Assembly: GCA_005778115.1 (NCBI GenBank)
Contig: SXKJ01000444.1
Span: 1 to 42,628 of the forward strand
Reading direction: 5' to 3'
Source of the DNA: Planctomyces sp.
GTDB lineage: Bacteria > Planctomycetota > Planctomycetia > Planctomycetales > Planctomycetaceae
Length of the DNA stretch: 42,628 nt
Part shown: positions 33,244 through 41,079 of the stretch, piece after piece
Layout of the letters: every line of letters begins with the position of its first letter
Position numbering within the stretch: position 1 is the stretch's first letter
The notes under the pieces: generated by a model
Database searches by the model: none
Told to the model about the DNA's origin: nothing
The model's input: the letters and a program-made list of their open reading frames with translations, nothing else
Program-made: the position numbers and the translations under genes

Positions 33244-33633
33244 ATGACCTTCCATCAATTGACGCTCATCGTCTTTTCAGAACTCTTTGCTGTTTGCAGG
33301 CTCGACCACAACGCCCTCATCCCGTCGTGGGCCTCAGCAGGACAACTCTTCTCGATTACCCGCACCACCGATGAGCTTTCGATTGTTTGCCCGCAGAGCC
33401 TCATTCCCGATGCGATTCGATGCGAGCGAGGCTGGCGTTGCCTTCGAGTTGCCGGAACGATGGAGTTCTCGATGGTTGGAGTCGTCGCCTCGTTGAGTAA
33501 GCCATTGGCCGAAGCTGGTATCGGTATCTTCGTGATCTCGACCTTCGATACCGACTACTTGCTCGTGAAAGAAAATGATTTGGAGAAGGCTGTGGATGCT
33601 CTCCGTGCGGCGGGCCATGCCGTTGAGTTGTGA
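33244..33633 (+). CDS. ACT-domain protein
   Basis: A 129-residue protein. FAVCRLDHNALIPSWAS, FSITRTTDELSIVCPQSLIP and GWRCLRVAGTMEFSMVGVVA lead into the ACT fold segment PLAEAGIGIFVISTFDTDYL, LVKENDLEKAVDALRAAGH. The length is normal for the stand-alone two-ACT family (about 125-140 residues) that binds amino acids; which ligand is unknown. It is the one gene in the 32.4-35.1 kb stretch that looks complete, and has its own start and stop. Confidence 0.85.
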   Translation: MTFHQLTLIVFSELFAVCRLDHNALIPSWASAGQLFSITRTTDELSIVCPQSLIPDAIRCERGWRCLRVAGTMEFSMVGVVASLSKPLAEAGIGIFVISTFDTDYLLVKENDLEKAVDALRAAGHAVEL

Positions 33634-33779
33634 ATCACCGAAACCGATGATTCTGGCCAACGCACTTTCGAGCAAGTCGTAACGAGCCAGCCACGGTCTG
33701 AGTTCGTCCCCGATTCCAGAGTCCTTCAGTCTCGGAACGACGTTAGACCACCGCCGCAATTCTCTCAAGAAAGACGCTC

Positions 33780-33845
33780 ATGTACGACGTGATCGGCGAC
33801 ATCCACGGCCATGCCGATGAACTGGATTGTGAGGCATTGAAATGA
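33780..33845 (+). pseudogene. First residues of a metallophosphoesterase (truncated)
   Basis: ATG 33780 opens MYDVIGDIHGHADEL, the exact N-terminal pattern of calcineurin-like phosphoesterases with the metal-binding GDIHG motif. After 15 residues the similarity stops, and the frame ends at TGA 33843-33845. The rest, normally 200 or more residues with GNHD and later histidine motifs, is absent. It is too short for a normal gene call. Confidence 0.65.
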
Positions 33846-33858
33846 GCGACGACACTAA

Positions 33859-34350
33859 GTTGTCTTCGGCAAACTTGTTTCCGCACTTCGCTCTTCGGGT
33901 GTCGCCTACGCCTCATTCAAAGAGGGGCACGGCGAACGCCGCCATGACGGACGGCTGTTCACAGACATAGACGAGCCGGGCATCACCGCATTGGTCGGCA
34001 GAATTGCTGGGCTGGAGCTTCTCCAGTTGTGGCACACAGAAGATCTGCGGATCAGCCGTGTGGACAAGTGGCTCAATGTGCTTGTACGGAGAACTGGCAG
34101 CCTCCCCATCGAATCCCTGCTGAACCTCGGTCCCAAGAGCGGCCAGTGGGTTCGTGAAGCTGGGATCAACACGATTGCCGAACTTGAACGCCTTGGCCCG
34201 GTAGTCGCCTTCCGACTTGTGAAGCAGCACCAACCCAAGGCCAGCCTCAACTTGCTTTGGGCGATGGCGGCGGGGTTGAGGGGCAAGGACTGGCGTAAGT
34301 TGAGCGAAGAGGAAAAGGGAGATTTGAAGAGGAGCGTTGAGGAAGAATGA
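33859..34350 (+). pseudogene. Methyltransferase C-terminus joined to a TfoX C-terminal domain
   Basis: One frame, open after TAA 33856-33858, encodes FGKLVSALRSSGVAYASFKE, HDGRLFTDIDEPG and LELLQLWHTEDLRISRVDKW. This is the tail of a class I SAM-dependent methyltransferase (strands beta5-beta7), without its SAM-binding half. It runs straight into LLNLGPKSGQWVREAGINTI, AELERLGPVVAFRLVK and ASLNLLWAMAAGL, a complete TfoX C-terminal domain of the type that binds DNA or proteins. No good start precedes it, and the N-terminal half is missing. GTG/ATG choices such as 33991 would give only part. The fusion may have existed before truncation. Confidence 0.65.
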
Positions 34351-34541
34351 TTGCCGAGTGGGACACCAACTGCCTATTTCTTTCAGATCGACTTGAACTT
34401 GGCGATTCCCAGCTAGAAGCCGGTCTGCGTTCCGCATTGGACCGCACTGTCATTGAGGTCATTCCCGAAACCAGCGACATCTGGTGTCGGGACTACATGC
34501 CGGTTCAACTCAGCGAGAACTCGTTCTGCCAATTCACCTAG
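34347..34541 (+). pseudogene. N-terminal fragment of an agmatine deiminase family protein
   Basis: ATG 34347 overlaps the TGA of the TfoX-containing frame (ATGA). The 64 residues begin MIAEWDTNCLFLSDRLEL and include SDIWCRDYMPVQLSENSFC, the N-terminal blade of the peptidyl-arginine/agmatine deiminase fold with its D-x-W-x-RD motif. The frame stops just after FCQFT, where the family continues for another 280 residues or so with the catalytic His and Cys. It is a true gene start that has lost its body. Confidence 0.75.
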
Positions 34542-34544
34542 CCG

Positions 34545-35101
34545 ACCACTCGCACTGCCAGGAGGCCATTGCGAAATTGCAGGCCGCTCTTCTTGAAGGG
34601 CGGCAAGTTGCAGGCACGTACTCCAGCCCACATGAAGCAAGTCCGGTCGAGCTTCGCCTGAATCCGATCCGGCTTTGCCTCATCAAGAATGCTTGGTATT
34701 TGATCGCCCAGGCGGCGGGCGGCGAGCCGAAGACATACCGTGTTGCTCGATTCGGCATGGTGGAAGTATTGGATGCTGCCGCAGTGGTTCCTGCTGATTT
34801 CGATGTACGGGCCTACTTCGGCAACGCCTGGGCCGTGTTCCGTGGCGCTCGGACCTTTGACATTCAGGTTCGCTTCCTTCCTGATGCCGCCCGGATTGTG
34901 ACTGAGACGCAATGGCACGCCACCCAAAAGGCCACGCCCGCCCCCGATGGCAGCGTTGTCCTTTCCTTCCGAATCGACGGTTTGGAAGAAATTCCCAACT
35001 GGCTTCTCGGCTGGTCGGGACATGTCGAAGTCCTTGAGCCGCTTGAGCTTCGGCAGATGGTGGCGAGCAAGCTGCGAGCAGGACTGGAACTAAATCAGTA
35101 G
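34545..35101 (+). pseudogene. WYL-domain regulator lacking its N-terminal HTH
   Basis: The frame reads HCQEAIAKLQAALLEGRQVA, LNPIRLCLIKNAWYLIAQAA and EPKTYRVARFGMVEVLD, the WYL ligand-binding domain with its name motif NAWYL. AWAVFRGARTFDIQVRF and a C-terminal helix pair (LRQMVASKLRAGLELNQ) follow. YafY-type regulators start with about 100 residues of winged-helix DNA-binding domain, absent here. Sequence upstream is the out-of-frame agmatine deiminase fragment. GTG 34484 could start a chimeric product of 205 residues; I consider it a remnant. Confidence 0.7.
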
Positions 35102-35301
35102 GGCCACGAAACAGCACTGACCCATGTGAGTCAGAGCCACTTCGTATTCTTGGAATCGTGGTCCCCAGAGATAGGTTTGCCCGGCTAACGGGCTGCGAGT
35201 TGGCACAGTCTGGCGAAAGCCGATTTAAGGCTCGTGCTGACGCTAAGCACCGAAACCACCAATGCTCTCTGGGGCCACTTTGTTTCTTGAACGAGGAATC
35301 C

Positions 35302-35565
35302 ATGAAGCGGGTCAAAGTCACGCTCAAGGGAACACTGACCTATTTCGCTGAAAGGACTTTTGAGGTCGAAGTGAGCGACGACGAGACGCTGACGACCGTT
35401 AGCCCGAACACGCTCAACGAATTGGCCGACTTCGATCAAGTTCCGTGGTCTTTCAGCGAATACGGCCACCTTGAGCCGACAGATTTCACGGTCGAAGATT
35501 GCCCAGATGCGAAGATGGGCGAGAATTATCTAACACTACAAGAGGAAAACCAATCAGCTACATGA
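35302..35565 (+). CDS. Small acidic protein of unknown function
   Basis: An 87-residue protein that starts MKRVKVTLKGTLTYFAERTF and then turns acidic (EVEVSDDETL, DFTVEDCPDAKMGE). Its alternating hydrophobic pattern suggests beta strands. I do not know the family. ATG 35302 is preceded by GAGGAA at seven bases or so. Its TGA overlaps the ATG of the metallo-beta-lactamase gene by four bases (ATGA), so both must be made together; it may be a partner, inhibitor or substrate adaptor of that enzyme. The frame is open upstream to 35158, but that part lacks coding features. Confidence 0.75.
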   Translation: MKRVKVTLKGTLTYFAERTFEVEVSDDETLTTVSPNTLNELADFDQVPWSFSEYGHLEPTDFTVEDCPDAKMGENYLTLQEENQSAT

Positions 35566-36803
35566 AAGTCTGCATCCACCGAGGCACAAAAGAAATTGGC
35601 GGCACTTGCGTTGAGATCGAGTCGCAGGGCAAGCGGCTCGTCCTCGATGTTGGGCTGCCGCTCGACTGCCTCGATCCCGACACTTTCCCCCTGCATCCGA
35701 TCAGTGGCTTTGCCGCTCCTGACGATTCGCTTCTGGGGGTGGTGATCTCGCACCCACACCAGGATCACTACGGACTTGCCTACCGTTTACCGAAAGAAAC
35801 CAAGTTCCTCATCGGCAAAGCGGCGGAAGCGATCTTGTCGGCTGCCGGGTTGTTCTCGCCAGGAGGCGTGAAGCTCGACAATACGACTCATCTGGAAGAC
35901 CGCAAGCCGATCACACTGGGGCCGTTCACGATCACGCCGTTCTTGGTGGACCACTCGGCCTATGACAGCTATGCCGTGCTGGTTGAGGCTGATGGGAAGC
36001 GGCTGTTCTACTCCGGGGACTTTCGAGCGCATGGCCGAAAGGCGAGTCTGATCGACAGGCTCATCAGCAGTCCTCCCCCCGGCGTTGATGTGCTGGTCAT
36101 GGAGGGAACATGCGTGGGCCGAGAGGATAAGACCTTCCCCAGCGAGGATGATCTCGTTTCACCGATGGCAGAATTGTTCGGGCAAACGGCGGGGATGCCT
36201 CTCGTGTGGTGTTCCGGACAAAACATCGACCGGATCGTGACGGTGTTCAAAGCCTGCAAGCGGGCGAAACGGCAATTCATCATCGACATGTACACCGCCG
36301 AGATTCTGCGGGCCACCGGAAACGACCGTCTACCGCAAGCAGAATGGAACGGGATGAAAGTCTTCCTGCCCACGAGCCAAAAGCTGCGAATCATGCGGGA
36401 CAAGGCTTTCGACGTGTCCGACAGCTACAAACCTTACCGCATTTACGAGACGCATTTGGCTGGTGAAGCGCCCAAGTCCGTGATGCTCTTCCGGCCCAGT
36501 ATGGTTCGTGACCTGGAGCGTGCCGAATGCCTCGCCGGAGCGGCAGTGGTTTGCTCAGTTTGGTCCGGGTATCTTAATGATCCTCGGCAACAGCCGTTCG
36601 TCGATTGGACGAAGTGTCGGGGCATCCGCCTCGATCACTGCCACACGTCGGGTCACGCCTCAATTGCCGACCTGCGGCGTCTGCGGGATGCGTTTCCCTC
36701 GGCGGTGGCAGTGCCGGTGCATTTGACGGATCGGGAGCGGTTCTCGACTTTGTTCAGCAACGTGCAGTTGCGTGGGGATGGGGAGTGGTGGGAGGTCACA
36801 TGA
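35562..36803 (+). CDS. Metallo-beta-lactamase-fold hydrolase, RNase J-like
   Basis: A 413-residue protein. It begins VCIHRGTKEIGGTCVEIE and LVLDVGLPLD, and has SHPHQDHYG (His64, His66, Asp68, His69), the zinc-binding HxHxDH motif. VDHSAYDSYAV, FYSGDFRAHG and, near the end, HTSGHASIADLRRL with a late His match the ribonuclease J/beta-CASP-like branch that acts on nucleic acids, although shorter than RNase J (about 550 residues). It overlaps its upstream neighbour and the downstream nuclease-like gene by ATGA. An RNase or DNase role is likely by family, not proven. Confidence 0.85.
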   Translation: MKVCIHRGTKEIGGTCVEIESQGKRLVLDVGLPLDCLDPDTFPLHPISGFAAPDDSLLGVVISHPHQDHYGLAYRLPKETKFLIGKAAEAILSAAGLFSPGGVKLDNTTHLEDRKPITLGPFTITPFLVDHSAYDSYAVLVEADGKRLFYSGDFRAHGRKASLIDRLISSPPPGVDVLVMEGTCVGREDKTFPSEDDLVSPMAELFGQTAGMPLVWCSGQNIDRIVTVFKACKRAKRQFIIDMYTAEILRATGNDRLPQAEWNGMKVFLPTSQKLRIMRDKAFDVSDSYKPYRIYETHLAGEAPKSVMLFRPSMVRDLERAECLAGAAVVCSVWSGYLNDPRQQPFVDWTKCRGIRLDHCHTSGHASIADLRRLRDAFPSAVAVPVHLTDRERFSTLFSNVQLRGDGEWWEVT

Positions 36804-37954
36804 GCATCGAGCTACTCGGCTATTCTGAGCGAGGCGTCATCAACGCAATTTGCGAGGATATTCATCATTCCGCAAATCCACGACAAAAGCTGGTCGAGTT
36901 CCTGTCTTGGTTCACTTTCTCAGGCGACCATCAAAAGCTGGCCGTTGAAGACATCAAGAATGCGACAATTCTCGTTGAACAGGGTTTTTCCGATTTCGGT
37001 GATCTCGACTTGCTTGCCTTGATCGAATGCGATTCAGGACGAAAGCATTCCTTTCTAATCGAAGCAAAAGTGTCCAATGACACGAATAGCTGGCTGACCG
37101 TTGAAGACCGTTGGCAGGAGTTCAAGCAGCAACTAGCAGGTGCGATTGGAAGCACTTCAAATCTGTTCGTTCAACTGCATCGCAAGGTGCGGTTGGTGGC
37201 GAAGCTGCGTGAGGAAGGTAGATTCTCGACGGATTGCCTCATTCCAAGAGGAAGCACTGGCACAAATCGAGTTGTGAATAAGGCGTGTAGCAAGCTGAAA
37301 TCCTACCTCTCGAACGACGGGAATGTGTGGTTCGGCGCTGTCCTCCCCGACGAACAACCAAAACTGGATTCATTTGCAGCTAATAGTCTGCGATCAACTT
37401 CTGTCGCTGACGCATTGCCGACATGGTGTGCGCAACAGTGGGGATTCTTGTCCTGGCATGTTGTCGCAAAGAATGTAAATCAGAATGAATGGCCTCGGAC
37501 CAAGGCAACTTTGGATTGGAACGAAGGACAAATCTACCGTGAACAATCGCCAATCAGATACGCCATAGAGAAAAATGCCCTCGCCTTGCTCAACAGTCGC
37601 CCTGTCTTTGTCGTGGACTGTGGTTCTCAGAATTGCCAAGTGATTCGCCTGGATGAGCCTGACGGTGGTTACTTCTGGAAGCCGACAAAGGTGCGTGCGG
37701 CTGATTTGACTCCGGGTGATAGTCGCACTCCTTCCGGTGATCTGCCGCATTTACCTACATCAGGGGCAACCTACGTTTGGGATTCAAGAGGCGAATTTCC
37801 AGCCTTCCCAAGTGAAGGCCCTCCAGGCGGTCTGCCAGATGGTAACTCGGTTGTGGTCGTCAAGCGGCCATCCTGGGTAACGACTCGTGTCAGGTTGCCG
37901 GGAAACGCTTCCGACACGTTTCTCGTCTATACGCACCAGCTACGAAGGGGCTAA
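36800..37954 (+). CDS. Putative PD-(D/E)XK nuclease-like protein
   Basis: A 384-residue protein of no family I can name. Residues 65-92 read DFGDLDLLALIECD then HSFLIEAKVSND. An acidic residue ending a strand (Asp68/Asp70) and E-x-K (Glu88, Lys90) on the next strand are the core of PD-(D/E)XK nucleases, and Glu50 could be the helix glutamate. The C-terminal 250 residues hold aromatic, beta-like sequence (WGFLSWHVVAKN, PVFVVDCGSQNCQVIRL). By eye the gene is richer in A and T than its neighbours, which suggests transfer. It begins inside the stop of the RNase J-like gene (ATGA). A nuclease role is inferred from motif spacing alone. Confidence 0.65.
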   Translation: MSIELLGYSERGVINAICEDIHHSANPRQKLVEFLSWFTFSGDHQKLAVEDIKNATILVEQGFSDFGDLDLLALIECDSGRKHSFLIEAKVSNDTNSWLTVEDRWQEFKQQLAGAIGSTSNLFVQLHRKVRLVAKLREEGRFSTDCLIPRGSTGTNRVVNKACSKLKSYLSNDGNVWFGAVLPDEQPKLDSFAANSLRSTSVADALPTWCAQQWGFLSWHVVAKNVNQNEWPRTKATLDWNEGQIYREQSPIRYAIEKNALALLNSRPVFVVDCGSQNCQVIRLDEPDGGYFWKPTKVRAADLTPGDSRTPSGDLPHLPTSGATYVWDSRGEFPAFPSEGPPGGLPDGNSVVVVKRPSWVTTRVRLPGNASDTFLVYTHQLRRG

Positions 37955-37964
37955 TTGTCGTCGA

Positions 37965-38678
37965 ATGAACCGCACGGAAGCGAACATGACCGCCTTCGCC
38001 CCCGGCCCATCCCCGAACACCGTCCGTACCGCTGATGGCAAAGTCCTGACAGTGCCAACCGGCTGGGTTCTTCTTCCGCCCGGTGACGCCGCCCTGACCC
38101 GCAGAGTGAAGGCCGCTGGCGATCATTGGGTGGTGCAGGAGAAGAAGGGCCGCAAGCTCTTCTCAAGAGGCGTGTGGGCACCGGCAGCGACCATCGAGCG
38201 GATTCAGGCCGAACTCGAAGCCGAGCGATCCACGGAGAGCTTTGCAAAACGCAAAGAAGCCGATGCCAAGCGACGGGAGAAGGCCCAAGAGGTCTACGTC
38301 GAAGACTTCACCGGGGCGGTCGTGACGTTTCTCGCCTTCCATCCCAACCATGCCGATCTTGCTCAGCGGCTTGCTCGTGTTGTGGCCGATCACGCCACCC
38401 CGGTTGGTAGCGGGACCGTGGCACGAACAAAACGAATCCCGGTCGAGCAACGAGCCGAAGCCGCCGTCATTGCGTGGATGCGTCACCAGACGACCGCCTA
38501 CGACTCGATGCCGATCCCACGGGTGAAGGGCAAGCGGCGGGAAGTTCGGCGAATGCTGGCCCGGCGATCCCATGACTTGTTGGAGCGGTATCGTCGGGGA
38601 GAGTCGATTCCTGCAACTTGTCCCCTGATGAGGGTGTTGGCGGGAGTTCAAGCCCCGGCCAGGATCGAAGGCAACTGA
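37965..38678 (+). CDS. DUF2293 domain protein
   Basis: A 237-residue basic protein. Residues about 90-125 form a charged helix (RIQAELEAERSTESF to KRREKAQEVYVED). The C-terminal 100 residues contain AAVIAWMRHQTTAYDSMPI and KRREVRRMLARRSHDLLERY, which match DUF2293, a domain of unknown role found in bacteria and fungi. The N-terminal part (VLTVPTGWVLLPPGDAALTR, DHWVVQEKKGRKLFSRGVW) is often found with it. It starts 10 bases after the nuclease-like gene, or at ATG 37986, and ends 24 bases before the convergent DUF1643 gene. The high Arg/Lys content suggests nucleic-acid binding. Confidence 0.8.
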   Translation: MNRTEANMTAFAPGPSPNTVRTADGKVLTVPTGWVLLPPGDAALTRRVKAAGDHWVVQEKKGRKLFSRGVWAPAATIERIQAELEAERSTESFAKRKEADAKRREKAQEVYVEDFTGAVVTFLAFHPNHADLAQRLARVVADHATPVGSGTVARTKRIPVEQRAEAAVIAWMRHQTTAYDSMPIPRVKGKRREVRRMLARRSHDLLERYRRGESIPATCPLMRVLAGVQAPARIEGN

Positions 38679-38702
38679 TGAAGATCGGTACTTTCAAGAT
38701 TC

Positions 38703-39413
38703 CTACGTCCTCAACCCCTGGCAATGCTCGACCATTCGATTGACCCACGAAACTTTTTGCTTTTGCAACGAGGGCAACGGGTGAAGAAATTTGTTGGTTG
38801 TTCCTTCCTTCATCAGCCCCCTGGCCGTCTTGGCCTTGGTGAGTTTCGATGTGCAACGATCAATCAGTGGGTCCAGTTCCGCACTTACACCCCAGGCTCG
38901 GATCACGGGAATGGCGTTGTGCTTGGTGAGCTTCAACGCCAGTTCATGCCTTCTCCGGTCAGAGAAAATGGAATGTGCGTCGAACGAAAGATCGTCCTCC
39001 AATCCCTTGAACTGCTTGAAGAAGACGCCGCTCTTGGGACATCGCAGGTCAGATAGATTCAGAACCCTGACGTGCCGCCATTCGCAATGGTGCATCAACC
39101 TCATCACCTGATATTGCGTCGTATCGGGTTTCGTCGGAACCAACGAGATGGGCAATTCATGAATTGCGTCGGCATGGATGCGGTTGTCAACCTCGACCAA
39201 CGGTCGGGATGAACCGGGATTCATCATGATGAAAACCGCATCTGGCTTTCGCTTGGAGAGGACCGACGACTCGTCCGGGGTATCAGCTTGCTCCACGATT
39301 TCGAGAACACTTCGGCATTGAGCGAACTGATTTCGAGTAACTTCAACCGAGTAAAAGTGGCCGAATACGTCGTACCTGTATTTCAAATCGTCCGCTGGGA
39401 TGAATCGGACCAT
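38703..39413 (-). CDS. DUF1643 family protein
   Basis: A 236-residue protein. AVFIMMNPGSSRPLVEVDN is the DUF1643 signature (hydrophobic strand, MNP-S). DTTQYQVMRLMHHCEWRHVR and VLNLSDLRCPKSG follow the usual arrangement, as does AIPVIRAWG later. The family is small, widespread and often found near restriction, repair or phage genes; its function is unknown. It is last in a minus-strand operon, starting eight bases after the NUDIX stop. Confidence 0.8.
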   Translation of the reverse strand: MVRFIPADDLKYRYDVFGHFYSVEVTRNQFAQCRSVLEIVEQADTPDESSVLSKRKPDAVFIMMNPGSSRPLVEVDNRIHADAIHELPISLVPTKPDTTQYQVMRLMHHCEWRHVRVLNLSDLRCPKSGVFFKQFKGLEDDLSFDAHSIFSDRRRHELALKLTKHNAIPVIRAWGVSAELDPLIDRCTSKLTKAKTARGLMKEGTTNKFLHPLPSLQKQKVSWVNRMVEHCQGLRT

Positions 39414-39421
39414 CAGTTACC

Positions 39422-39892
39422 TCACGAAGACTTGCCCAAGGTGATCTGTTCGCACTCCTCGACCAATGCCATTTGCGCAGCTTTGATCTTCCGACCCGCC
39501 GCAGCCACATCGAAAAAGTCTGCACGGTCGATTTCGGGGAACTCCATCTGTCGTCCTGACTTTGGGGGCCATTCCATCGTGAACTTGTTGCTTACGATTG
39601 CACCCGGATCGCAGTCGCCCTTGAACGCCCAGGCGTGAACGATCTTGCCGCCCTTTTGCTTGATCGGCGTCAAGGCGATAAACGGACCAGTTGGCATGAC
39701 GCCGGTTTCCTCCTCGAACTCTCGTTTGGCGGCTTCAAGCAAATCCTCGTCCGATTCGATCTCACCCTTGGGAATCGTCCAAGCCCCGTCATCCTTGTTC
39801 TTGAACAATGGACCACCGGGATGTGCAAGAAGCACCTGCAACTTGCCATCCTGAATGCGATACATCAGCAATCCGGCACTGACACGGGGCAT
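39422..39892 (-). CDS. NUDIX hydrolase
   Basis: A 156-residue protein with a perfect Nudix box at residues 43-65: G-E-I-E-S-D-E, seven residues, then REFEEETGV, which fits GX5EX7REUXEEXGU with the metal-binding glutamates. The start (PRVSAGLLMYR), TIPKGEIE and EWPPKSGRQMEFPEIDRADF match the subgroup related to diadenosine tetraphosphate or oxidised-nucleotide pyrophosphatases. It is cytoplasmic. It stands between FrnE-like and DUF1643 genes in a tight operon, 20 bases from the former. Confidence 0.92.
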   Translation of the reverse strand: MPRVSAGLLMYRIQDGKLQVLLAHPGGPLFKNKDDGAWTIPKGEIESDEDLLEAAKREFEEETGVMPTGPFIALTPIKQKGGKIVHAWAFKGDCDPGAIVSNKFTMEWPPKSGRQMEFPEIDRADFFDVAAAGRKIKAAQMALVEECEQITLGKSS

Positions 39893-39912
39893 AGACGCCG
39901 ACCTGATCCCTT

Positions 39913-40545
39913 CTACGTTGAGCCGACCGCCTTTTTGAACGCCTCAAGGAACGCATCTGGCGGCTGCGCACCACCCAGCGTGATCTCGTTGTTGATGACG
40001 AAGAACGGCACGCTGTCCACCCGAAACCGCCGTGCCTGTTCCCCAGCTTCCTTGATGGTATCCAGTACCTCATCGCTATTCAGAGTGGCCTCGGCCCGTT
40101 TCCGGTCCAGACCAGCTTCGGCAACCACGTCGATGAGCGTTTGCGGGTTGCTGATGTCCCGGCCCTCAGTGAAGTAGGCCCGGAACAAAGCCTCCACGAC
40201 CGCATCTTGAACGCCCTCCTTGTCAGCCAGCCAGATGAGCCGGTGGGCATCGAGCGTGTTCGGGGTCCGCTCCATCCGGTCGAAGTCAAAGTGAATGCCT
40301 TCCTGCTTGCCAACGGCAACAATGTTGGCATCGAGTTCCATCGAGCGTTCCCAACTGCCGAATTTCCTGATCCGATATTCCCTGCGGCTGATGCCTTCTT
40401 TCGGCATTGTCGGATTAAGTTGGAATGGATGCCAGCGTACCCTCACCGGCCCGCCATAAGCGGCAATGGCCTTCTCCAGCCGTCGCTTGCCAATGAAACA
40501 CCAGGGGCAGATCACGTCGGAGATCACGTCAACGGACAAGTTCAT
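39913..40545 (-). CDS. DsbA family oxidoreductase, FrnE-like
   Basis: A 210-residue thioredoxin-fold protein. Its active site is CPWC at residues 13-16 in VICPWCFIGKRRLEKAI, without a signal peptide, so it is cytoplasmic like FrnE and related isomerases. RWHPFQLNPTMP, AHRLIWLADKEG and VDSVPFFVINNE, with the cis-proline before FFV, are standard for the family. FrnE-like proteins repair disulfide states under oxidative stress. The next gene upstream in the operon is the secreted protein, 10 bases away, and NUDIX follows after 20. Confidence 0.92.
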   Translation of the reverse strand: MNLSVDVISDVICPWCFIGKRRLEKAIAAYGGPVRVRWHPFQLNPTMPKEGISRREYRIRKFGSWERSMELDANIVAVGKQEGIHFDFDRMERTPNTLDAHRLIWLADKEGVQDAVVEALFRAYFTEGRDISNPQTLIDVVAEAGLDRKRAEATLNSDEVLDTIKEAGEQARRFRVDSVPFFVINNEITLGGAQPPDAFLEAFKKAVGST

Positions 40546-40555
40546 CGTGGCTCCG

Positions 40556-41077
40556 TTAATTTCTGTAGAAGTCGATCCAGTTTACCGTGATCGACTTCGG
40601 GGTCCCCTCGAAGAACGCCTTCGGCAACTGCATCTCGATGTAGCCGTCCTTCAGCGGAATTACCTTGGCCGGTTTGCCATCGCCGCCGATCATCCGAATC
40701 TCCATCCAATACGGACTTTTGGCGTCCAGCGATGAGTCCTCCTTGCCGTCCTTCCAAAGCCGAACTTTGCCGTCCTGACTCGACACCGACGCTTCGAGCC
40801 TTACTTTGTCGCTCGTGGCCCCGAAGTTTTCCAGCCCCTTCAAGTGCAGCCGCAGCACCACGGCATCGGGCCACGTCTCGCCCACCCGCTCGACGACGGC
40901 ATTGCTGATCCCGAAGGGGCTATGGACCGAGAGTACCACCTTGTCCTTCTCGGCCTTCACTTCCACTCGGTCGTTGTCCCGCTTCGTCGTAATCTTGAAC
41001 AGCGGCGAATCGTCGGCAGCGGCGGTCGTCACGGCAACGGCTAGGAAGAGCAACCCGGAGATCAAGAAGTGTGGCAT
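40556..41077 (-). CDS. Secreted protein of unknown function
   Basis: A 173-residue protein with a clear signal peptide (FLISGLLFLAVAVTTAAA). The mature part is rich in Lys and Asp and predicted beta strands (KDKVVLSVHSPFGISNAVV, AVVLRLHLKGLENFG, YIEMQLPKAFFEGTP) and ends with the aromatic run WIDFYRN. I do not recognise a family; the fold could be a jelly-roll. It sits two bases after AlkB and 10 before FrnE in the minus-strand operon, an odd place for an exported protein among cytoplasmic enzymes. Confidence 0.75.
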   Translation of the reverse strand: MPHFLISGLLFLAVAVTTAAADDSPLFKITTKRDNDRVEVKAEKDKVVLSVHSPFGISNAVVERVGETWPDAVVLRLHLKGLENFGATSDKVRLEASVSSQDGKVRLWKDGKEDSSLDAKSPYWMEIRMIGGDGKPAKVIPLKDGYIEMQLPKAFFEGTPKSITVNWIDFYRN

Positions 41078-41079
41078 GA

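Noticed and set aside
33334..33768. A minus-strand frame overlapping the ACT gene, whose first 50 residues (RRWSNVVPRLKDSGIGDELR and on) look protein-like
   Set aside because: The rest is antisense to the ACT gene. The first part could be another fragment, but I cannot assign it to a family.
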